Part shown: positions 36,503 through 47,210 of the stretch, in pieces
How the letters are laid out: each line of letters starts with the position of its first letter
How positions within the stretch are numbered: the first letter of the stretch is position 1
NCBI GenBank assembly: GCA_036345935.2
Contig: JADWOT020001887.1
Span: 62,001-126,000, forward strand
Origin: Taenia hydatigena
Taxonomy: Eukaryota; Platyhelminthes; Cestoda; Cyclophyllidea; Taeniidae
Direction of reading: 5' to 3'
Length of the DNA stretch: 64,000 nt
Made by a program: the position numbers and the translations under genes
Notes under the pieces: model-generated
The model's input: only the letters and a program-made list of their open reading frames with translations
Told to the model about the DNA's origin: nothing
Database searches by the model: none

Positions 36503-37519
36503 ACGGCCTAATGGAACGGACTAGTCAAAATAAAGTTACACATTTATCAAAGTCACGCGATAGCACATGGAGTATAAGCATCCAAAAGTCGTATCTAAGA
36601 CAGGCGCATTCCTGTTACTCAGTATGAACAAATTGTTAGGTGCATTGCTCGGATTTAAGTAATTGTGCACCCTTAACTTAAAAGCAGGATACTAGCATGT
36701 AGAATTTGTTGGAAAAAAAACAGAAAAAAGCCACCATGTGTAGCAACTTTTAATTTACGAATAATGGAAACTTTGAAGAAGCATAGAGCATTGGACGTCA
36801 TCCCAGCTTGTTGAGAGAGATATTGACATCAGAAGTGGTGAGAAGTAGAGATTGAGAGTCTTAAGCCGCTCCCCGTCCGGGTGATACCGGAAGGCATTAT
36901 CGATCCTTTCAATGTCCCTCTCCCCTTCAGCGCATGGTCTCCAGGATTCACATGGACTAATTGCGGTTATAAGCCGCTTTGAGTGGCGGACTTTGCGCCT
37001 GCACTAAATTTACACACCACAGACATTTGAAACTGCAAAACGAAAACAAGCGTGGGTTGGAGGAAGCCTTAGCAAATACAAAGTAAACAAGGTCTAAATA
37101 GAAGCACTGCTTTTATATCTGCATGAGCAATCATAATGCAGCGGCATCACGTAAAATAGTAAGCACTAGCTCACGCTATACGCGAAATAGACACCATTTG
37201 TCAAGAATGACACAGAACAGCGAGAGTGCCTGTGTACAACAAGGTGCGGTGATGAACCAATTTTCTTGTAAAAAAGGACGTCCACACTCGTGAATATCCA
37301 CATCAGCAGGAGACGTCAACTCATCCAGCAGCTACACGTTTGAGCGGTGTATACGTCTATCGTCCAGTGGCAATCCCGCAACTGTTAAATTTCACCCAAC
37401 TCGCTCGGTGATAATGCCTAATAACGTTTATTGGTTAAGTAAACTTCCCGATATCCAGTGTTCGATTGGCACCCAGTATAACCTGCAGTAAAAGTGTGCA
37501 AGGGGCGAATGCACTCGTG

Positions 37520-38066
37520 CTAATGCTCACGCCGATTTGAACTCAATTTTTCCTTCTTTTGGAGAGCAATGAAGGAAAGCGTAATTACTCTTATGACAAA
37601 TCGGTCATGCATGTCAGGATCAGTCCCTGAGTAATACGGAAAGAGCTCATTCAGCTCAACCAGACCAAAACGTCCCTCCACCTTCCCCATTAACTGCACT
37701 GCACAACTGCTCAATGTCTTCAGGTGCGCCTGCTACCACAGCATCCCCTCCTCTATTGTGCTCAACTAAAGGACATTACAACCGCGATATTTAAAAAACC
37801 GATGCAATGTGATAGATGTGAAACTGTCCCTTCTGTACACGCACTGCGGTCTGGTCGTCGTCGTCTTAGTCGAGGTCGAACATTATCAGACCATTTGCAC
37901 TGATGGGATGTAGACCACAACCACTCGTTTTGCTGCTCTGCATGAAGACAAACTCTGGCGACTGTAGGACGTACGCATAGGTTGTGGACAAGAACACACG
38001 TGGCACAGGAAAAAAGACATGACGAAAGAACTTGAAGATGGATCGATGAAGATTGTTAAATTTCAT
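37520..38066 (-). pseudogene. exon-like remnant of unknown gene in SD1, copy c1
   Basis: Read on the minus strand: an open segment (37,866-38,066) with [20 protein letters not shown] and [19 protein letters not shown], then a stop in an acidic DDDDQTAV stretch, more stops, and a second open segment (37,520-37,714) with GRFGLVELNELFPYYSG and DPDMHDRFVIRV. Related but differently broken versions occur at 53,880-54,360 and 38,610-39,150. The composition looks protein-like, but I cannot name the family. Confidence 0.35.
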
Positions 38067-38609
38067 GTGTTAAAAAAGATAAAAAAGCTTGAACCTACCA
38101 ATGAATTAATTACATGTTCGAGGACAGGAATAATGAAGCTGCGCCCAAATTCCCTGCTAAAGCAAATAACCGAAACGAAATGTCTGCCTGTTCTTTGGTT
38201 ATTTCCAGAAAGTCAGGATTTCACATGAGCGAAGAAGAGCCCCAAGGACCAAATGAAACAGTGCAAAAGGGTGACTTAGCAGAATCGTTGCAAAACCTAC
38301 ATTCTGAGATAAGAAGCCAACCTACTTGGCTTTGCACATTATAATTGAGTCCGGAACGCAAAGATCCAACGCTCCACCAGGAGCCTCTTAATGGATTGAT
38401 GTTTACTCATCGCAAGCTGACAAGCGACACGAGATCCTCCCTCGCCATGCAGCCGACTTCAAAATTCCTTCAAAACTACTAGCTTTTACGAGGATATCAC
38501 AAAAATGAATAAAATCAGCAAAACTGATGCCGTACGCGAAAGCCGATTAACAGGNTCGATTGGCACCCAGTATAACCTGCAGTAAAAGTGTGCAAGGGGC
38601 GAATGCACT

Positions 38610-39150
38610 CGTGCTAATGCTCACGCCGATTTGAACTCAATTTTTCCTTCTTTTGGAGAGCAATGAAGGAAAGCGTAATTACTCTTATGACAAATCGGTC
38701 ATGCATGTCAGGATCAGTCCCTGAGTAATACGGAAAGAGCTCATTCAGCTCAACCAGCAAAACGTCCCTCCACCTTCCCCATTAACTCCACTGCACAACT
38801 GCTCAATGTCCTCGAGTGCGCCTGCTACTACAGCATCCCCTCCTCTATTGTGCTCAACTAAAGGACATTACAACCGCGATATTTAGAAAACCGATGCAAT
38901 GTGATAGATGTGAAACTGTCCCTTCCGTACACGCACTGAGGTCTGGTCGTCGTCGTCTTAGTCGAGGTCGAACATTATCAGACCATTTGCACTGATGGGA
39001 TGTAGACCACAACCACCCATTTTGCTGCTCTGCATGAAGACAAACTCTGGCGACTGTAGGACGTATGCATAGGTTGTGGACAAGAACACACGTGGCACAG
39101 GAAAAAGACGCAGCGAAAGAACTTGAAGATAAATCGATGAAGATTGTTAG
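38610..39150 (-). pseudogene. exon-like remnant of unknown gene in SD1, copy c2
   Basis: Second haplotype-like copy of the preceding segment. A 2-nt deletion near 38,757 shifts the frame in the GRFGLVELNELF region. Probably the same locus assembled twice. Confidence 0.3.
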
Positions 39151-40317
39151 ACTTCATGTGTTAAAAAAGATAAAAAGCTCGAGGACAGGAATAATGAAGC
39201 TGCGCCCAAATTCCCTGCCAAAGCAAATAACCGAAACGAAATGTCTACCTGTTCTTTGGATATTTCCAGAAAGTCAGGATTTCACATGAGCGAAGAAGAG
39301 CCCCAAGGACCAAATGAAACAGTGCAAAAGGGCGACTTAGCAGAATCGTTGCAAAACCTACATTCTGAGATAAAAAGCCAACCTACTTGGCTTTACACAT
39401 TATAATTGAGTCCGGAATGCAAAGATCCAACGCTCCACCAGGAGCCTCTTAATGGATTGATGTTTACTCTTCGCAAGTTGACAAGAGACAAGGGATCCTC
39501 CCTCGCCATGCAGCCGACTTTAAAATTCCTTCAAAACTACTAGCTTTTACGAGGATATCACAAAAATGAATAAAATCAGCAAAACTGATGCCGTACGCGA
39601 AAACCGATTAACAGGAGTTCTTTGTCACTCGCTCATCGGAAGTCGAGAATTAAACATCAACCCTTGAAGGTGCCTTAAAACTAAGGTATTACCCAATCAA
39701 AATCTTCAAAAAGTCTAGGCATGGGCAAATAACAAGTGCATGAAAGTAAAGAGAACATCACAATGGATTCGTTAGCCATTCTAACGATGATAAGAGAGCT
39801 CGCCACGCTAAAATGAAGAAGTTATCACATATGCCTCATTAAAAGAAGAACCGATGGCAAAGTAGGGAGAGGCAATAACGCGGAGGCCAGTCGTAAAAAC
39901 ACCACACATCAAGCACCCAATGATGCGCCTCGCGGCTCTTGTGATTAACACAATTCTATTTAATCATCCCTGATTGAGTCCGACAACACTGTGGACAGAT
40001 GTTGACTAAGTTATAGGTGCCTTGATGATGTTTTGACTAAGATTGAGCGATTTCAACAAGCTCACTCACATCAAGCAGGACCCTACAAACGTTCCAACGC
40101 CACATATCATATCGCTAAAGTAAACCGAATAGAGATAAGTATGGAAATAGATACCTAGACGGTGAAATATACTTATTGCCTCACCTATCCAACAAAAACC
40201 TTACTAACCAAATAACCAAATCAACCGACAAGTGAAAGAACGTAAACAAGGAATTAGATGAAGCTTAACACTTGTTGGCGCATGTCTACCTGTGTCTTGA
40301 GGGACGTCTACTGACCA

Positions 40318-41145
40318 CTAGCCGTCAAGAATATTAATACGGCTAGCCTAAGGGAGACGCCAAACCTGCACTCTTGCCTATCCTCACCACCTGTCAGCCA
40401 ACTATTAGCCCCAACGAAAAATAGCTAAAGTTAATGCTAATTACTACTACGTCTAAGGGGAAAAAGTGGGGAGAAGGACTACGTCAGGAATACTGCACCG
40501 CTACAGGAGAGGTAAACAAGCCAAGATAATTAGTGGGTCGTCTTCAAAGTCATCATCGTGACATTACGTTACCCATAAACACTTCATTCATCAGTAATTC
40601 GGAGGCAGACATCCCTGGATGCTTATTCTAATAATGGTAAATGTGCATAGTTTGGTGACTTAGGCAGGGAACAACAGTCGGACTCGTTCAATGTCGCGTC
40701 CACTGCCCTGCCTTTTCTACCATTTGCAAATAAACTAGCATCAGCAGGAGGGAACAATGCAATTGCCTAGTAATAAGGAAAATCTGAGCGCACCTCAAAT
40801 GCGCACAAACCTACAAGACAGTCCCACAGAAATCGCAAAATAATGCGAATTAAACCAGGAACAAGCTTTCCAATCACAAGGGGATTAAGTAGAATATACT
40901 CATTTACTATTAGAGTATCCAGCGCATATGTTGCTGCCCCAACTTGGAAAGAAGTACACTTATTCAAAAGCAATGCCTGCAGTCCGTCGCAGAAGCTCAC
41001 ACGTAGCACGACGCGAATCAATCTCCCTTACCTAGCAACATCCAGTACACTCAATCCAGTAAAAACAAATTTAGTACACTTTGTAATAACCACCAACAAC
41101 TTATCTCAATCAAGCTTCTCAAAAAACACATGCAGACCCATTGAT
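40318..41145. repeat. left-arm block missing from the right arm
   Basis: In the right arm TTTAGCGGG is joined directly to TCAGTAGACTTCCC at about 51,329. In the left arm the matching points are about 830 bases apart (40,318 and 41,145). Bases 40,320-40,480 are homologous to SD1 copy a (about 170-345), so the left arm keeps the ancestral state and the right arm carries a deletion. Confidence 0.7.
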
Positions 41146-41953
41146 TCCCGCTAAACACAACCTGCCCCATTTAGGCCTCCATGACAATACAAGTGATCGA
41201 CAAACGTACACTACCCACCCATCTAACGGGAAAAACAAAACAAAATGCGCAAAAGTCAGAACTGCCAATACTTCATGCATACCAGTGCTGGGTGAAAGCA
41301 CCTCAACAACTGATGGCAGCAAACAAGTGAAACATGTGGGAGATAAGATAGTAGGAGGAGGCACATTCAGTCCTAAGTCAGCGTTCAACAGGCAGTGACT
41401 GCGGCTTAATGCAAAAGACTACGCTTCGCAGTCAGGCGTCACACCTCATCAAAGTAGATAAACAGCAAGCAAACAGTATGTACAAGTGGAAACTTTACAG
41501 ATGTGCATAAAAATGCGCATCTATACGCACCAATGAATTGGCGAGTTCCTTCCTCCATCAGCTATCCACAATCTTCGCATTCATCGACTTGGCCCTTTTT
41601 GCCTACCACGTCACAACGCGGGAGTCACGACACGGCACCGCTTGCACCCTACTTTGCAGACTTCCAACAGTTTCGGCGAAAATCCATCAGCGAACGCTGA
41701 TTGTCAAAACGATATTCAGCGGTGGCACAGCCTTAACGAAACACCCGTCCTTTGCACTCCGAGGAAATATTACTGGCATGCCGCTTCATTTGTTCAGTCA
41801 TCTCCATTTCTTGCAGCAGAATTCAATATTCGCATCCTCCCATCACCTGCGCCAAAAAATATTTCATCCGACAAACATCCTCGTATCAGCAGGAACAGGC
41901 TGAGTATTCAAGAAGCAGTATTGATCAAATCGATGGATAGACATTTAGTGTGA
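41141..41953 (+). CDS. unidentified hydrophilic open frames, mirrored in the right arm
   Basis: A series of plus-strand frames: 41,141-41,398 (85 codons, low complexity, Ser/Thr/Lys rich), 41,503-41,700 (65 codons) and 41,642-41,953 (103 codons, ending IQEAVLIKSMDRHLV). The last two overlap in different frames at 41,642-41,700. The mirror copies in the right arm (50,525-50,836 and 50,778-50,975, minus) are almost unchanged. No domain recognised; could be non-coding. Confidence 0.2.
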
Positions 41954-42924
41954 CGACTGCGTAGAATGCACGTTGAAGTCTCGTTAGTGGCAGAATGTTT
42001 ACGACCTTGGCTTAGGCTTATTCAGATCGCGCCTACTGAAGCTAAAGGCGACGACATTCTGCCCATAAATGGAGGAAAAATACTCAAGCACCCTTTCGGA
42101 GGGCACCTCAACCGAATCCGCGTTCAATAAGCACGACCGATTCTACTAATATGGTTATTGCAGCAATTTGGGTAATGCGGCTGCCACATTGCATATGTGA
42201 AGACTTCGGGAAAAGGATTAACGACGGATTCATCAGAACACAACACTGACCATGCCATTTCCTGGGTAGAAATCCATTCGTACCACCACAAATTGAAGAG
42301 CAGTAGAAAGGTCAAAGCTCAAATTTGACAATTTTTCTGTAATCCCTCGGAGCTTATTAGCCGCACTACCACAGACAGGTACGTCGTTGTCATCCTTAAG
42401 ATCAGACCATCTTTGACACCAATTGAGGCCTGGATTTCAACAGTTCTTTTCAACCCGAGGCCAACAGATCCCAATTCGCCAAAATAGCGCTGCAACTAAA
42501 CGCGCAACTCACCCACAATACTGGCAGACAATATACTAAATACGGTCAATGACCTTGAAACTGCCGAGATAAAAAGCTTCTGATTAAATACCTTCCTAAT
42601 CCTAAACATACGCAAATGGACAAAAAAGCTTAAACCAAAAAGGTCGATGCAAATATGAAAAAACAGCAAGCAGTCCATTGTTAAAAGCGGGTTTGTAGAA
42701 GGATTTGCATATATTTACAAAATATTTGCGGATAATTAAATAAGGAATCAAATACTGCGCAACCTTTAGAGCATCCATTTTAGGAGGAATTACGCTCAAA
42801 CATCGTGCAATAAATATGAGAATTGAAAAGCTACCCTTAAGCAGGCTGGCGGGTTTGTTACAAATTGAAAATAGAATAGTGGCTTCCGTCGTCTTCGGTG
42901 AATGCGACAATCGTCATACAGGAT

Positions 42925-43104
42925 TGTAGCACTTTGTTTGTTAGAACTGCCGGTTTCTGTCAAGGTCACAGAGGTGGCCACATTGCCCTAGCTGCGTGGG
43001 CTGGCCTCTGGGCCACGCCAGCAGCCGATTTTTCTCTGTCCGGTGAATATATAGATACTATTTTGCCACTTTGCCTTCTTTTGCCTTAAGGGAGGCCTCG
43101 GGAC
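42925..43104 (+). repeat. 5' LTR of the TRIM-like element
   Basis: Begins TGTAGCACTTTG. Similarity with the 3' LTR runs to CGGGAC at 43,104, after which the 3' LTR continues GCTACA but this copy reads TCCGACTCTACT. The GGTGAATATATAG stretch at about 43,041 could act as a TATA element. Confidence 0.8.
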
Positions 43105-43597
43105 TCCGACTCTACTCTATAGGGTTTTCATCCCGATCTCTATCACCTGCGGCATGTTTCAGTGGTGCAAAAGAAGTGCATGTGCTACGGACGGGCCAGA
43201 AAAACGACGTCCCATCTCCGTGTTCTACAAGAGAGCTATCAACAACTGAAGCGACACTAGCCATGGACCGCCTGGAAAGTTTCGTTCCAAAGGTTACCCC
43301 TAATATACTTGCTTAAGGAGATCGGCGTACTAACGCCCTCTACGGACATACTGATGGTCGGCAGAAACACTCAGTCCGAATTTTGTTTCCAAGCCAGACG
43401 AAACTCGAAGTGCAATGCACTGTCAAGAGGGATCACTGACGTTGGTGTCAAGCATCGCCTCAATCGCGTCGAATGTCGGTGACTGGCATGGTTAGCTCGT
43501 GGGTGCTTGTTGCAGCACTGAGTATGTTGTGATGGCTGACACGGGAGGTGTATGAAGGGGCGCGTCGGGGACGACGCTCGAAAGAGGAGAGGGGCAA

Positions 43598-43782
43598 TGT
43601 AGTACTTTGTTTGTTAGAACTGCCGGTTTCTGTCAAGGTCACAGAGGTGGCCATATTGCCCTAGCTGCGTGGGCTGGCCTCTGGGCCACGCCAGCAACCG
43701 TTTTCCCTCTGTCCGGTGAATATATATATTCTATCCTGCCACTTTGCCTTCTTTTGCCTTAAGGGAGCCTCGGGACGCTACA
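43598..43782 (+). repeat. 3' LTR of the TRIM-like element
   Basis: TGTAGTACTTTG to GGGACGCTACA. It differs from the 5' LTR at a handful of sites (for example TAGCAC/TAGTAC and GATACT/TATTCT), which suggests the insertion is not very recent. Confidence 0.82.
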
Positions 43783-44188
43783 GGTGCATTCAGCACGGCA
43801 TAGATTTACACGATGGATAAAGATGTGGCGCGTTTCCCGATTAGCGCCTTGCCTTCTGTCTTGTGGTCTTTTCAACAAATAGGTCAGAGCTAATGGATTT
43901 CAGTGCGAACACGGGGCAGACAAGGCACTTCCTCCCTCCTGTCCCCGTAAATTCTGACGCAATCCCTATCACGGTGTTCGCGAAGGCTGCCTCATGGTCT
44001 CTCAGCGATCTCTCTCAACAACCAAAGTATTGCATTAATTCCTCGTCTCATTAGCCCCCAGCCTAGGTACTGCTTTTGTTGGGTGTCCTTATATGTACTG
44101 CTGGGTAGGTTCCTTTCAGTCATAAGTGTGCAAACTTCACTTTCGCATCTGATCGGCGATCTGCCCTTGCAGAGTCGCAGAATAATGG

Positions 44189-44389
44189 TTAAAATCGGAG
44201 TAGTGTGGTGCAGACAAAGCAGGTATTAGGTGACAGAACGTTCATCATTCTGACCAAGTCTTTGCCATAAAGGCGATGAACCTTGCAGTACAGCTGTGGT
44301 GAGTAAATTGGCCTGAATTTGTGTACCAATTCTTCGTCTCGGCGGACATCGATTCGAAGTCGCTTGTCGTGATTCGTCTTCTGGCTCAT
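44189..44389 (-). CDS. unidentified open frame (left arm)
   Basis: 66 codons starting ATGAGCCAG, basic N-terminus (NHDKRLRIDVRRDEELV), then YSPQLYCKVHRLYGKDLVRMMN. The mirror at 48,915-49,115 differs by one residue. No family recognised; low support. Confidence 0.25.
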   Translation of the reverse strand: MSQKTNHDKRLRIDVRRDEELVHKFRPIYSPQLYCKVHRLYGKDLVRMMNVLSPNTCFVCTTLLRF

Positions 44390-45362
44390 GTAGGATAGTC
44401 CTAAGTGCTCGTGCGCGGTGCTAATAGCTTACTTGCGTCTTCTTCTGAAAGCACTACAAGCTCTGATGCATTGATGGCATCGAAATGCGCTCTCACTTAA
44501 CGATCCGCGAGCCGATAAAACCTTAACTGATGCACGAATCGCAGTGCGTGTCTTTGAGTTCTAGAAGGGCAAGGAGTCTGGTGAAATTTGGGTGGTGTGA
44601 ATTAGCTGTGAGCAAAGGTCATTAGAGTTGTCCATTGGGACAACTGAGGCGGCGTATCCTAACTGCTTGAAAAATTTGCCTATTGCACAATTTAGACCAG
44701 CTTAGACGTTGCGTAGGAAACCAGCATGAGTATCACGTCCAAGGCCACTTTTGCACATTTAATAAATTTTACTATCTGAGTTTCTCTCCCTGCACAGGCT
44801 TCCAACGACGCCTCCTCTTCTACGGCCACCCGCCCCCTCCCACCCTGGTGAAAGCAACTGAGTAGAGGGAGTGAAATGGTTGTTGTCCAGTACAAGGCGC
44901 GAACCACTCCACTGCCCCTCACTCCAAAGGTGCATTGAAAGCAATAAAAACTACTACAATGCCTGAGTGAATTGCTAGTAAATGAGAATAATATTGACGA
45001 AAATAACAATTTGAAAAGGAGCAATGAACCTCGAGACTGCCCCCCGATCCAGCCTCTTAACACGCCGCACTGATGAGCAGCCTTCGCAATCCACACAGCG
45101 GACATCCGGTATGCCGTGGGATTGAGCGAGTAGATAGATGTGGCTTCGTGCGCAATGCTCTTCTGTTTGCTGAGGAGCGGCGCTGTTTTGAGCTGAGGGA
45201 GGTGGTGTCGTGCTGTGACGCAGGGTGCTTTGCAAGGAGAGCATTCCCTACTTCATTTCCCCCCTCGTGCGCACGCATACGCGCACTACATAACGACCAG
45301 CCGTGGAGTGCGTTCCAAGCACACGCATCCCAGGCTGTCCCCCTTATCTTGGTATTCATTAA

Positions 45363-45550
45363 TGGGCCGATCCTCGAGGTAATGCAATACGAGGCCAACC
45401 CGTGGACGGGGTTGAGCAAGCTCACAGCACCCGTCCCAGTTGGAAAAATACAGGTAATTTCATTGGTCCCAAATTAGGGACCGTTGCAGAAATTACACTG
45501 CAAAGAACAGATACTACACATGATCTTAGCTCAGAGAGCCGAGAAGCGAT
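45363..45550 (-). ncRNA. U2: U2 spliceosomal snRNA, left arm
   Basis: U2 pairs with the intron branch point in the spliceosome. On the minus strand the gene begins ATCGCTTCTCGG. It contains GCTAAGATCATGTGTAGTA with the branch-point-pairing GTAGTA, a GGTCCC/GGGACC hairpin, an Sm-like ATTTTTC site, GAGCTTGCTC, and the 3' stem-loop GTATTGCATTACCTC that binds U2B''. The length of 188 nt matches the usual U2 size. It differs from the right-arm copy at one base (GGTTGGCC here, GGTCGGCC there). Protein-like frames overlapping it are shadows. Confidence 0.95.
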
Positions 45551-46094
45551 GCCCTACCCCGCGCCCCCAAACAACAGCCTTAAGTAACTTTCACTTGCTC
45601 CCCGACCGTCACACTATTGCTACTCAACAGCCTCTAACATAACCCGTCTTTTGCACATCTTTCCTGCGTTCCGTCTGATTCTCCACGCTCATCATTACCC
45701 GTTTTTTTCTTTTCCTTCTTTTTATTTCATTCATCCTCAGCTGAATTGCTCATCCCTAATCACACACATCTATGCGCACTCTACTCACTTTCTGTTTCAG
45801 TAGGCTGCCATTTAGTCAACCCACCTCTCTGGCTGACCTCTCAAGTGCAGCCGTCTCGCTACACTTATACTTGCAATTAGCTGCGCGTCCTGCGCCTCTG
45901 CACTCTGATGTTGTGGTGCTGTGCTATTCTGTGCTGCAGTCTCCACTACACCATCGTGAAACAATCAAATACGCACATTGACGCTGTCGTTTACTTCCAT
46001 GCGGCCGTGTGCCCACAAGCGCATGCACATGTGAATCACCTATCTTTAAATGACTCTCGTCACCGCTTGGCCATCGCTGCACTCCTTTGTACCT
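45551..46094. other. 5' side of the left-arm U2 gene
   Basis: Sequence upstream of U2 as transcribed, nearly identical in both arms. It should contain the snRNA promoter (PSE), but I cannot point to it. A long T-rich run lies at about 45,705-45,735. Nothing else is seen. Confidence 0.4.
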
Positions 46095-47210
46095 CAATTC
46101 CTTTTTCCCGAACCATGGTTTTCCGCATTTTTTCTCATGCCTTGTAATGTGATTCGAAATGCCGACTATGTAGTTGTACTTTTTAGCATTTGATTCGTTA
46201 ACAGACTTTGATCGATCACTTTTTCTGGTCACACGCCTGTTTACAGCTGCAAAATTTAAAATGTTTCTGTCTTTGAACCATATGATGATGTTGTACGAAG
46301 CGCTGGGCTTCAAATTTTACATCAATAACTTTGCAGTTCGGGCTTTCTAATCTTCACTGGCATGATTGCATGTAGATGCTAATACTGCCTTGAAATCCAT
46401 TTTGAAATGGAACTTTAATGCAAAATTCAGGTTTAGATACCAAGTCATATTGACCGAATAGCTAATGCTCAAAGAGTTGGCTAAGCACCTCCTTCAAGAA
46501 GAGCCTTAAATTACTTCGTGTGAAAGTGTTTCCAATCTCCCTTACCTTGACGTCCAAATTTATGCTCAAAGTTCGCATTTCTGCTTTGTTATAAATGTCA
46601 AAATGCTTCCTCGCCACACATGTGCATTTGAGGTGATATTGGCTGAGTAAGCGGTTGTGCCTTTTACCAAAGCTTATGCAAATATTTAAGGCTTGAAGTG
46701 CTGGGTTCTGCTGCACCACTACTGGCAATCTGGACGTTGTTATTTGCATCAAAGGCGCTTAAGATATCTAACATGCTGCAAATTTTGATCGCAGTATTTG
46801 CCACTTTGCCGCTCACCGGATTGTTTGTGGTCGAAATCCGAAGACGAAGTAACAGCCGCTAATGCGCAAGAAAGAATTGACTTTAAGGTTTGGCAGGTGC
46901 ATAAGTTCATTTATAATATGCTTTAATTGGGAAGAGCTACAGTCACCTCAGAAATGACCGGTCATAAAGGTGTGAACTCCCACAAGTTTCCATGCCTAAT
47001 TTAAAACTGTTTACAGTGTGAAGGTTGAATGGAATATCGGTAAAAAAAAGAAGACTGCGAGAACTGTAAAAGAGCGGAGTTGTCTAATATGGTGAGTGAA
47101 TTTGCATAACATCAGATAATTATAACAAATTGATGACAAGAAAAAATGAATTCTGAGTGATTAGCATAGGAAATTGCTTATGCTTGGAGAATCGTAGACG
47201 AGTGAAGTTA
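46095..47210. other. spacer between the palindrome arms
   Basis: About 1.1 kb with no mirror partner. On the minus strand two exon-like pieces can be drawn: 46,668-46,775 (after TTTGCAG; MLDILSAFDANNNVQIASS) and 46,546-46,642 (HLKCTCVARKHFDIYNKAEM, followed by GTAAGG). The gap between them would be only 25 bases, too short for a normal intron. No family recognised. Confidence 0.45.

Larger units (their letters stand above)
37462..39615. other. two near-identical segments in tandem, joined by a single N
   Basis: Segment 1 is 37,462-38,554 and segment 2 is 38,556-39,615. Both begin TCGATTGGCACCCAGTATAA and end CCGATTAACAGG, and the only ambiguous base in the window (38,555) sits exactly at the join. 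They differ by scattered substitutions, a 2-nt indel (AACCAGACCAAAACG against AACCAGCAAAACG) and a ~30-nt deletion in segment 2. This is what two haplotypes of one locus look like when placed side by side. The right arm has only one copy. Confidence 0.85.
36840..40480 (-). repeat. SD1 block, copy c (inverted, within the left arm)
   Basis: Reverse complement of SD1 copies a (1-4,030) and d (51,340-54,520). Anchors: AGCCGCTTTGAGTGGCGGAC (36,972) against GTCCGTCACTTAAAGCGGCT (54,485), and GGCTAGCCTAAGGGAGACGCC (40,342) against GGCGTCTCCCTTAAGTTAACC (291). It includes the artefactual tandem duplication around 38,555. Confidence 0.85.
42925..43782 (+). mobile_element. TRIM-like miniature LTR retrotransposon
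   Basis: Two direct repeats of about 180-185 bp, at 42,925-43,104 and 43,598-43,782, flank a ~493-bp interior. The repeats start TGTAG; the 3' one ends CTACA, its inverted repeat, while the 5' one has a disturbed end. They share TTTGTTTGTTAGAACTGCCG, GGTGAATATATA and TTTTGCCTTAAGGGAG. A purine run (AAAGAGGAGAGGGG) sits just before the 3' repeat, as expected for a polypurine tract. The interior has no gag or pol coding, only an 82-codon frame. The total is about 858 bp, in the size class of terminal-repeat retrotransposons in miniature, reported from taeniid tapeworms among others. No clean target-site duplication, and no obvious primer-binding site. Confidence 0.8.
28245..46094. repeat. left arm of a giant inverted repeat
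   Basis: Its reverse complement recurs at 47,211-64,000. Mirror pairs include the tRNA-Met genes (31,257-31,330 / 60,936-61,009), the U2 genes (45,363-45,550 / 47,754-47,941), a 16-bp hairpin (29,187 / 63,019) and many matching open frames. The inner end is near 46,094, where CTTGGCCATCGCTGCACTCC is mirrored at 47,216-47,240. Features private to this arm are the 1-N tandem duplication (37,462-39,615), about 0.8 kb at 40,318-41,145 and the TRIM at 42,925-43,782. Confidence 0.93.

Noticed and set aside
45057..45477. 122- and 134-codon overlapping frames on both strands (also 47,827-48,247)
   Set aside because: They overlap the U2 snRNA gene and its 3' flank. Openness is explained by G+C-rich sequence, and near-identity by the arm duplication.
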